A DNA stretch of 12,388 nucleotides from an uncultured Bacteroidota bacterium (lineage in GTDB: Bacteria; Bacteroidota; Bacteroidia; Chitinophagales; Chitinophagaceae). Under the pieces are notes generated by a model. It did no database searches and had not been told where the DNA came from. It saw only the letters and a program-made list of their open reading frames with translations. Below are positions 1 to 6,177 of this stretch, one piece after another (the first letter of the stretch is position 1; each line of letters starts with the position of its first letter). A program made the position numbers and the translations under genes. The DNA lies in NCBI GenBank assembly GCA_903913355.1, contig CAIWKU010000396.1:1-12388 (forward strand). The letters are read 5' to 3'.

Positions 1-173
1 GTTTTTTATCGACCGGTAGTTTTGCCCAGACTGAGAAAAAAATGGAATTGAAAGAGCACAAATGCACTGCGGCCTGTACCAAGAAAAAGCATGTGTATGC
101 GCATGGTGAAAAAGGGCATGTATGCACAGATGCCTGTAAAAAAATGATGGATAAGAAAGGTAGTAAAATGTAA
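1..173 (+). CDS. Small exported Cys/His-rich protein, 3' part only
   Basis: The reading frame is open from the left edge and ends at TAA 171-173, showing 56 residues; the start lies outside the window. The first visible residues (FLSTGSFAQ) look like the end of a Sec signal peptide with cleavage after FAQ, so the mature protein would be only about 47 residues and periplasmic or secreted. It contains two copies of one short motif, HKCTAAC and HVCTDAC, 20 residues apart, giving four Cys in two CxxxC pairs and four His, with many Lys between. The composition suggests metal binding, but no family is recognised and no metal can be named. It is followed at once by a terminator shared with icd. The frame and stop are clear; the function is unknown. 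Confidence 0.7.
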   Translation, partial: FLSTGSFAQTEKKMELKEHKCTAACTKKKHVYAHGEKGHVCTDACKKMMDKKGSKM

Positions 174-186
174 TGGTTACCTCTAT

Positions 187-220
187 AAAAAAGACTCCTG
201 TGAAAACAGGAGTCTTTTTT
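187..220. terminator. Bidirectional rho-independent terminator
   Basis: A perfect 14-bp stem (AAAAAAGACTCCTG / CAGGAGTCTTTTTT) closes over a 6-nt loop. The A-run and T-run ends make it work in both directions. It lies 13 bp after the small Cys/His protein and 27 bp past the icd stop, so it can end both convergent transcripts. Confidence 0.9.
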
Positions 221-247
221 ATTAATACTGGCTAATATCTACAATAC

Positions 248-1480
248 TTATTTACCCAATTTGATCTTCAGGTTCTGATCCAAAGCATCCAGAAACTCTT
301 CCGTATACAGGTATTGTTCACCATGGGTTACTTTATTTCCATGAATACAAACCGCAAGATCTTTTGTCATTTTACCACTTTCCACAGTCTCAACACAAAC
401 TGCTTCCAGGGCATGACAAAAATCGATCAATTCCTGGTTATCATCTAATTTACCACGAAACTCTAATCCCCTTGTCCAGGCAAAAATAGAGGCAATCGGG
501 TTCGTAGAAGTAGGTTTACCTTGCTGGTGTTCGCGATAGTGACGGGTTACGGTACCATGTGCCGCTTCGGCTTCCATTACTTTTCCGTCTGGTGTAATCA
601 ATGTAGAAGTCATCAAACCTAATGAACCAAAACCCTGTGCCACTGTATCACTCTGCACATCTCCATCATAATTTTTACAGGCCCATACAAAATTACCGTT
701 CCATTTTAAAGCACTGGCCACCATATCATCAATCAGGCGGTGCTCATAAGTAATGCCTGCATTGGTATAGGCAACCTTAAATTCATTTTGATAAATCTCT
801 TCAAAAATATCTTTGAAACGACCATCGTATTTTTTAAGAATGGTATTCTTGGTTGACAGATACAGGGGCCATTTTTTTGCCAAAGCTGTATTAAAACAAC
901 TCCTGGCAAACCCTTTGATACTTTCATCTGTATTGTACATGGCCAGCGCTACGCCATCTCCTTTGTAATTATATACTTCATATTCCTGAACAGTTCCATC
1001 TTCGCCTTCAAATTTAATGGTCAGCTTACCTTTTCCTTTGGTTACAAAATCTGTTGCGCGGTATTGATCACCAAATGCGTGACGTCCTATGCAAATTGGA
1101 GCAGTCCAGTTAGGAACCAAACGTGGCACATTTGAACAAACAATCGGCTCACGAAAAACAGTGCCATCCAAAATATTACGGATGGTTCCGTTTGGGCTCT
1201 TCCACATTTGTTTTAAGTTAAACTCTTTTACACGTTGTTCATCGGGTGTAATGGTTGCGCATTTGATACCAACACCATATTGTTTGATTGCATTAGCCGC
1301 GTCAATGGTTACCTGGTCATCGGTCTGGTCACGGTATTCCATGCCCAGATCATAATACTTAATATCCACTTCCAGATAAGGAAGAATCAGTTTGTCTTTA
1401 ATGAATTTCCAGATAATCCGGGTCATTTCATCTCCATCAAGCTCCACAACGGGGTTAGCTACCTTGATTTTTTGTGCCAT
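248..1480 (-). CDS. icd: NADP-dependent isocitrate dehydrogenase (eukaryote-like homodimeric type)
   Basis: This is a full-length 410-residue enzyme converting isocitrate to 2-oxoglutarate and CO2 in the TCA cycle, yielding NADPH; it is cytoplasmic. It resembles the type II (human IDH1-like) subfamily rather than the E. coli type. Visible substrate residues are the SPNGTIRN motif (Ser95, Arg101), Arg110, and the IGRHAFGDQYRATDF segment with Arg133 (equivalent to human Arg132) and Tyr140. Lys in LSTKNTI and the Asp residues of YEHRLIDD and YDGDVQSD form the metal and catalytic site. GTVTRHYREHQ marks the NADP site, followed by the conserved STNPIASIFAWTRGLE stretch. The start ATG has a plausible AAAGGA a few bases upstream. 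The gene stands alone, with its own promoter and a shared terminator. Nothing is damaged. Confidence 0.97.
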   Translation of the reverse strand: MAQKIKVANPVVELDGDEMTRIIWKFIKDKLILPYLEVDIKYYDLGMEYRDQTDDQVTIDAANAIKQYGVGIKCATITPDEQRVKEFNLKQMWKSPNGTIRNILDGTVFREPIVCSNVPRLVPNWTAPICIGRHAFGDQYRATDFVTKGKGKLTIKFEGEDGTVQEYEVYNYKGDGVALAMYNTDESIKGFARSCFNTALAKKWPLYLSTKNTILKKYDGRFKDIFEEIYQNEFKVAYTNAGITYEHRLIDDMVASALKWNGNFVWACKNYDGDVQSDTVAQGFGSLGLMTSTLITPDGKVMEAEAAHGTVTRHYREHQQGKPTSTNPIASIFAWTRGLEFRGKLDDNQELIDFCHALEAVCVETVESGKMTKDLAVCIHGNKVTHGEQYLYTEEFLDALDQNLKIKLGK

Positions 1481-1514
1481 TTTAGTTCCTTTTAGGTTAT
1501 ATATAAAACGGCCA

Positions 1515-1547
1515 CAAATGTAGTACTTTATCAGTTTTAGATGGCAA
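1515..1547 (-). promoter_or_regulatory. Bacteroidota-type promoter of icd
   Basis: On the minus strand TACATTTG (1515-1522) matches the Bacteroidota -7 consensus TAnnTTTG exactly. A TTG at 1545-1547 sits 22 bp further upstream as a possible -33 element, slightly long in spacing. Transcription would begin roughly 28 nt before the icd ATG. The call rests on motif match only. Confidence 0.6.
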
Positions 1548-1580
1548 GAACCAATAGGTCGATTTTACGTATATTATGAT

Positions 1581-2294
1581 ATGTACGCTTTTTTTAGAAT
1601 CGGACTCATTATTTCCCTATTTGTCACCGCTATTGCCACACAACAGGCATTGGCTCAGTCTGGGCATAAATTACCCGATTCAGTCTCTATACATCCACCC
1701 AGCTATCTTGCGCTTGGAGATTCTTATACTATTGGTGAATCCGTTGACCCTGCTAAAAGATTTCCCAATCAAACGGTACAAATACTTGCCTCAAAAGGCT
1801 TATTTATTGGCAATCCAATCTATCTGGCGAAAACAGGATGGACCAGTTTGGATTTACTGGATGCGCTGAAAAGAAAAGCCCTAGATGGCAAGTATGATAT
1901 CATCAGCCTTTTAATAGGTGTTAACGATCAGTATCAGGATTTGGATACAGCTGGTTACAGAGAACGGTTTTCAATTTTATTGGGAGAAGCCATCCAACTG
2001 GCAGGTTCAGAACCGAAACATGTATTTGTTTTATCCATTCCTGATTATAGTGTAACCCCGTTTGGGAAAAATTCTCCCATCATCCATAAAGAGATTGTTG
2101 AATTTAACAGAATCAATCAAGCGGTAAGTAAGGATTATCAGGTAAATTATATCAACATAACGCCTATTAGTCAGAGCGCATTTTCTGTAACGCAGTATAC
2201 AGCAATAGATGGGTTACACCCATCTGGAGAACAATATCGAGAATGGGCAAAACTATTAACTTCCGGCATTGAAAAAAATCTGTTTCAGTTATAA
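1581..2294 (+). CDS. Secreted SGNH/GDSL-family hydrolase
   Basis: The product is a 237-residue ester hydrolase of the SGNH superfamily. Residues 1-25 form a signal peptide (hydrophobic core IGLIISLFVTAIA, cleavage probably at ALA-Q), and there is no lipobox, so it is probably periplasmic or secreted. All four SGNH blocks can be seen: block I LALGDSYTIGES with nucleophile Ser48, block II Gly in KTGWTS (Gly86), block III GVND (Asn115), and block V DGLHPSG with Asp210 and His213. The length is typical for a single-domain member. The substrate (acylated carbohydrate, lipid or other ester) cannot be told from sequence. It diverges from icd with a 100-bp gap and converges on mntH with only 27 bp between stops. 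I saw no clear -7 element in front of it. Confidence 0.9.
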   Translation: MYAFFRIGLIISLFVTAIATQQALAQSGHKLPDSVSIHPPSYLALGDSYTIGESVDPAKRFPNQTVQILASKGLFIGNPIYLAKTGWTSLDLLDALKRKALDGKYDIISLLIGVNDQYQDLDTAGYRERFSILLGEAIQLAGSEPKHVFVLSIPDYSVTPFGKNSPIIHKEIVEFNRINQAVSKDYQVNYINITPISQSAFSVTQYTAIDGLHPSGEQYREWAKLLTSGIEKNLFQL

Positions 2295-2321
2295 TAAAAA
2301 GACTTGAGGAAAGAATCCTTA

Positions 2322-4205
2322 TTACACATTAACAATCAATACTGGAATAGACAAAGCATGTCTTACATCTTCAATGGTTTCCCCAAAAATATAATCCTTT
2401 AATCCTGCGTGCCGATGTGCGCCCATTACCAACATATCGGCTTCAGAATCTTTAACCAGCCGAATAATCTCAGTTACCCTGTTTCGATACCCGATAGCCA
2501 ACTCAACCTGAAAACCCATATCGCCTAACTGCCGGGCATAATCTTCCAGTCTTTGCCTGTCTTTCCTGGTTTCATCATCGTCACTCGCTTCACCTAAATA
2601 GCGTGCAGAAACACTTTCCACCACATGCAATAAAATATAAGTAACCGATGCATCTCCCTGGGCCACAGCATGTGCAATTAATTTTTCGTCCGAAGCACTA
2701 AAGTCCAACGCTACCGCCAGTCTTCGGGTTTTGTTTACCGTCAGGTTTTGTAGCTGAATGGTTTTTCCATGCATGCTCTCCCGCTCCTTCTGTTTACGCT
2801 TTTTAATCAACGGTAAAACCGTCATAGCAATAAACAAGCAGATAAAGGCTATAATGGCTATAACCAATACTCCTTTCCAATACCAGGCTGCGTCGGAATG
2901 AAACAATTGTAAGGTTTCTTCACCCACCAGTTTCACGTTTAGGAAAATCAGTATAATGGCCACCAGCCAGGCAAGTATTTTGGTATAATTTTTTATCGCA
3001 AATTCCCCCATCGTTTTCTTATCGCTCACAAAATGAATCAGGGGTATCACCGCAAAACCCAGTTGCAGACTTAACAATACCTGGCTCAATACCAATAAAT
3101 CATCTACTTTATTATCTCCATAAATCAGGATCACCAACACTGCCGGTATTATGGCAATCAGCCGGGTTAGTAATCTTCTAAGCCAGGGATTGATCCGAAG
3201 TTGCAGGTAACCTTCCATTACAATCTGACCGGCAAGGGTTCCGGTTAAGGTTGAGCTTTGTCCGGCTGCAATCAAAGCAATCGCAAATAATACAGGTGCC
3301 AGTTTACTGCCTAATAAAGGTTGCAGCAATTTATGTGCATCCTGTATTTGCGCAACCTGGGTATGACCGGAAGTAAAAAACACGCTGGCTGCCAATACCA
3401 ATATAGCAGCGTTCACAAAGAAGGCAGCGTTCAATGCAATGGTGCTATCTATCAGGTTGAATTTAATGGCCCTGCGTATTCCCGCAGCATCATTACTAAT
3501 CTTTCGGGTTTGTACCAATGCAGAATGCAGGTACAAATTATGGGGCATCACCGTTGCGCCGATAATACCCACTGCTATATATAGTGATTCATTATTTAGG
3601 GCATGCGGAATAAATCCTTTAACCACCTCTCCCATGTCCGGCTTTGCAATCAATATTTCCACCAGAAAAGAACATCCGATGATGGCCACGAGGGAAATGA
3701 TAAATGCTTCCATTTTACGGATGCCATATCGTTGTAAAATCAGGAAAACAAATGTGTCTAATACCGTTATCAGCGTTCCCCATATCAGGGGCAGACCGGT
3801 TAACAAGTAAATACCAATCGCCATACCCAATACTTCGGCCAGGTCGCAGGCGGCAATGGCCAGTTCGGCCAGTATGTATAAACAAAAATTAACAAGAGGC
3901 GGATACATTTCCCGGTTAGCCTGTGCGAGATCTCGTCGGGTAACTATTCCCAAACGCGTACTTAAACTTTGTAATAATAAAGCGATCAGATTGCTCATTA
4001 GCAACACCCAGATCAGCTGGTAGCCGAATTTGGCACCTCCCTGCAAATCAGTGGCCCAGTTACCCGGGTCCATATAACCAACACTTACCAGGTAAGCGGG
4101 ACCTATATAAGCCAGTATTCTCTTCCAACCTTTACGGGGAGAAGTAGTGTCTACAGATTCATGCACTTCACTCAGGGAATGATCACCCTGAAACCGCTTA
4201 ATCAT
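2322..4205 (-). CDS. mntH: Nramp-family Mn(II)/Fe(II) transporter fused to a C-terminal universal stress domain
   Basis: This 627-residue protein has two parts. Residues about 28-465 are an Nramp proton-coupled divalent metal importer of the inner membrane. It has the TM1 motif DPGN (46-49), the TM6 motif A217xxMPHN (217-223) whose Met is typical of transition-metal rather than Mg transporters, and GQSSTLTGTLAGQ (315-327). A basic linker (468-480) leads to a UspA-like domain (493-627), starting RRLAVALDFS with Asp501 and ending IPVLIVNV. The Usp nucleotide motif, normally GxxGx9G(S/T), is altered: GAHRHAGLKDYIFGET has Arg for the second Gly and GE for GS, so ATP binding is doubtful. Plain MntH is about 410-450 residues, so the tail is a true addition. 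The ATG overlaps the end of mntR by 8 bp (ATGATTAA), implying coupled translation. The transporter call is firm; the role of the Usp domain in sensing or gating transport is inference. Confidence 0.93.
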   Translation of the reverse strand: MIKRFQGDHSLSEVHESVDTTSPRKGWKRILAYIGPAYLVSVGYMDPGNWATDLQGGAKFGYQLIWVLLMSNLIALLLQSLSTRLGIVTRRDLAQANREMYPPLVNFCLYILAELAIAACDLAEVLGMAIGIYLLTGLPLIWGTLITVLDTFVFLILQRYGIRKMEAFIISLVAIIGCSFLVEILIAKPDMGEVVKGFIPHALNNESLYIAVGIIGATVMPHNLYLHSALVQTRKISNDAAGIRRAIKFNLIDSTIALNAAFFVNAAILVLAASVFFTSGHTQVAQIQDAHKLLQPLLGSKLAPVLFAIALIAAGQSSTLTGTLAGQIVMEGYLQLRINPWLRRLLTRLIAIIPAVLVILIYGDNKVDDLLVLSQVLLSLQLGFAVIPLIHFVSDKKTMGEFAIKNYTKILAWLVAIILIFLNVKLVGEETLQLFHSDAAWYWKGVLVIAIIAFICLFIAMTVLPLIKKRKQKERESMHGKTIQLQNLTVNKTRRLAVALDFSASDEKLIAHAVAQGDASVTYILLHVVESVSARYLGEASDDDETRKDRQRLEDYARQLGDMGFQVELAIGYRNRVTEIIRLVKDSEADMLVMGAHRHAGLKDYIFGETIEDVRHALSIPVLIVNV

Positions 4206-4866
4206 TGGATATTGTTTTTACAAATAAGGATTGCGCCAATTGCTGACTAATGGTGATAGCAGGCAGGCTTTTCATTTTAATTTCGATAGAATGGTCGAAG
4301 GAAAATTTACGCTTCACTTCGAGTTTTGTGCCAATTCCCAGTTGTTTGTGTTTTAATATTTCAAGTAGTTCAGTCGATTGACTTCCCACACTGCAAACTT
4401 CCGCAGGGATATCAAGAGCCAGATCGATCAGGTTGATCTGTTGCTGTACTGCCATCCTACCCTGGCTATCGGGAATGGGATCGCCATGCGGATCAAATTT
4501 GGGATACCCCAGAAAAAGATCCAATTGTTCAACCAGTTTTTTGCTTGAAATATGTTCCAGTTCTTCGGCCACTTCATGTACTTCATCCCATCCGAATTCT
4601 AAAGTATTCACCAGAAAATATTCCCAAAGCCTGTGCTTTCTTACAATGGCTAAAGCCAGTTTTTCACCCTCATTACTCAATCTTACCCCCTTATACCGTT
4701 CATAGCGCAATAATTTTTTGATAGTAAGTTTTTTGAGCATATCAGTAATGGAAGCGGGTTTTGTGCTTAATTCAGCGGCTAAATCATTGGTAGAAACATT
4801 GCCCGTTCCCTGCTGCAGATGATAAATCGCTTTTATATAATTTTCCTCGGTGGTTGTAAAATGCAT
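4198..4866 (-). CDS. mntR: DtxR/MntR-family metal-dependent transcriptional repressor
   Basis: The protein has 222 residues in the three-part DtxR layout. A winged helix-turn-helix occupies about 1-62, with recognition region LSTKPASITDMLKKL and wing KGVRLSNEG. The metal-binding dimerisation domain spans about 63-135 and has RKHRLWEYFL (His78, Glu82) and DEVHEVAEELEHISS (His97, Glu98, Glu102, His105), then the family motif GYPKFDPHGDPIP. A C-terminal SH3-like/FeoA domain spans about 150-217. Position 9, near the primary metal ligand of DtxR and MntR (Met10 or Asp8), is Asn, with Glu7 and Glu8 beside it, so the exact metal site is uncertain. It is first in an operon with mntH, which points to manganese (possibly iron) as co-repressor. 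An inverted repeat over its promoter suggests autoregulation. Confidence 0.93.
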   Translation of the reverse strand: MHFTTTEENYIKAIYHLQQGTGNVSTNDLAAELSTKPASITDMLKKLTIKKLLRYERYKGVRLSNEGEKLALAIVRKHRLWEYFLVNTLEFGWDEVHEVAEELEHISSKKLVEQLDLFLGYPKFDPHGDPIPDSQGRMAVQQQINLIDLALDIPAEVCSVGSQSTELLEILKHKQLGIGTKLEVKRKFSFDHSIEIKMKSLPAITISQQLAQSLFVKTISND

Positions 4867-4870
4867 GTTA

Positions 4871-4898
4871 TCTAAACTTATTTTTAGACAAATCTAAA
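4871..4898. promoter_or_regulatory. Candidate MntR operator with three half-sites
   Basis: A perfect 6-4-6 inverted repeat, TTTAGA-CAAA-TCTAAA (4883-4898), covers the whole -7 box of the mntR promoter. A third half-site, TCTAAA (4871-4876), lies on the start-codon side and makes an outward-facing pair with the middle one. Half-site centres are 12 and 10 bp apart, roughly one helical turn. A DtxR-type dimer or dimer pair bound here would block transcription of mntR-mntH. The repeat is seen directly; the link to MntR is inference from position. Confidence 0.65.
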
Positions 4899-4919
4899 TT
4901 TAAATATCCATTAATTCAA
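4889..4919 (-). promoter_or_regulatory. Promoter of the mntR-mntH operon
   Basis: On the minus strand TAGATTTG (4889-4896) is an exact TAnnTTTG -7 element. TTG (4917-4919) lies 20 bp upstream as the -33 element, which is close to ideal Bacteroidota spacing. The predicted leader is short, about 15-17 nt. The -7 box is inside the inverted repeat described for the candidate operator. Confidence 0.75.
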
Positions 4920-4973
4920 GTCAACATTTAAGGAGTTTCGCCGAAAGGCTTATTTTTATATAAATAAAGCCCT

Positions 4974-5921
4974 ATGAAAAGATGGTGGCCGCTGCTATTA
5001 CTGATAGTAATATTGGGCTGTAAGGAGTCAAAAAAGGATTTATCCGGGGAAACCCCGGTTAAGATTTCCGATTTTATGGCCGCTTTTCCAAAAATTACCC
5101 TTCCTTTTACTGCTTATGATACCAATATTGCCAAAATAGCAGATACCATTACTATCGGATATAAGGCTTTCATTCAGTTTTTCCCGGACAGTTCATTACA
5201 AACTATTGTAGGCAAGACCCGCAAAATATCCATCCACCCGGTTGGAAAAATTGAGAAGGAAAAGGAAAACTACCTGCTGATTAGCTTTACCAACTCCAAA
5301 AAGGCCAGCTATCTCGCAGTATTCGTAACTGATAAGAAAAACAAATTCCTGGCAGCCAAAGCACTGATTGGTTCTGATAATACAGATGAGTATTCCCATT
5401 CCCTTTCCATTAACCGGGAGCCTACATTTTTAATAAGTAGGGAAAAGACGAATAAGGACAATCAACTGTCCTTCTCCCGGACAGGCTGGGTTTATAGCAG
5501 CGAGGGTATATTCATGGTGGTGATTAATGATACCAATGAAGACAGTCGGAAAGACAATATCATAAACCCGCTGGATAGTTTACCCAGAAAAAACAAATAC
5601 AGTGCTGATTACGCGCAGGATAAAAAGAATTTTATCTCATTACGAGATGGGAAAACTCCCAATAGCTATCGCTTTTTTATTCATTTTGAAAAAGAAGAAA
5701 CCAATTGCTCAGGCGAGTTGAAAGGTGAAATGAAGATGAAGAATGCAACTACGGCCCAGTTCACACAAAATGGGGACCCCTGCATTATTGACTTTCATTT
5801 CGAAGATCGGGAAATCACCATTAAAGAACAGGGAAGTTGCGGAAATCATAGGGGAATCAAATGTTTTTTTGATGATACCTATCCCCGTAAAAAAGACCCC
5901 AAACCCCTAAAAAGAAAATAA
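4974..5921 (+). CDS. Lipoprotein of unknown function with a four-cysteine C-terminal domain
   Basis: The product has 315 residues. It opens with MKRWW, a hydrophobic run and the lipobox ILGC, so it is probably lipidated on Cys16 and sits on a cell-envelope membrane. Positions 17-20 (KESK) are charged. The body (about 30-235) is mixed alpha/beta with no recognised motif. The C-terminal part (about 232-300) holds the only other four cysteines, Cys245, Cys270, Cys289 and Cys297, in a beta-rich pattern (GDPCIIDFHF, then GSCGNHRGIKCFF). This suggests two disulfides and faintly recalls small periplasmic beta-barrel inhibitor-like domains; that resemblance is weak. The last 15 residues are Lys/Pro-rich (RKKDPKPLKRK). 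It diverges from mntR across a 107-bp gap, but no MntR half-site is obviously placed for its own promoter. No function can be assigned. Confidence 0.85.
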   Translation: MKRWWPLLLLIVILGCKESKKDLSGETPVKISDFMAAFPKITLPFTAYDTNIAKIADTITIGYKAFIQFFPDSSLQTIVGKTRKISIHPVGKIEKEKENYLLISFTNSKKASYLAVFVTDKKNKFLAAKALIGSDNTDEYSHSLSINREPTFLISREKTNKDNQLSFSRTGWVYSSEGIFMVVINDTNEDSRKDNIINPLDSLPRKNKYSADYAQDKKNFISLRDGKTPNSYRFFIHFEKEETNCSGELKGEMKMKNATTAQFTQNGDPCIIDFHFEDREITIKEQGSCGNHRGIKCFFDDTYPRKKDPKPLKRK

Positions 5922-6177
5922 AAGCCGCATTTCCTCATATTTCACTTTACTTGAACCTAATTTTAGCACATTTACCATCCCGGTTACCCAACCATTTATC
6001 TTTAGCCAAATGTATTGTTTATCCCAAATAGGTCGATTGCCTTATGGAGCCTGATGATCCCTTGATTGTGTATTATTCTACCCTGAAAACCCGTTTTCCC
6101 ACATCTAATGTGTATAAATTACATTTTATTGAAATAGGCCTATCTTGCAGCGCCAATTGTTAACCAAAAGAGCAACT

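Noticed and set aside
3321..3892. Plus-strand open frames inside mntH
   Set aside because: They overlap the Nramp coding region on the opposite strand and show no family features.
4949..4971. GGCTT...AAGCC hairpin just before the lipoprotein start, considered as a riboswitch or attenuator
   Set aside because: Only five outer pairs form before mismatches, and there is no conserved aptamer or T-run.
1553..6038. 12-mer AATAGGTCGATT present at 1553-1564 and at 6027-6038
   Set aside because: A few shared 12-mers are expected by chance in 12 kb, and the two copies have no common position relative to a gene start.
6134..6143. Palindrome ATAGGCCTAT upstream of the phosphorylase-like gene
   Set aside because: It is only 10 bp, with no flanking symmetry or promoter overlap that I could support.
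6145..6177. TTG start adding 11 residues to the phosphorylase-like protein
   Set aside because: The added residues do not resemble the family N-terminus, and ATG 6178 is a better start.
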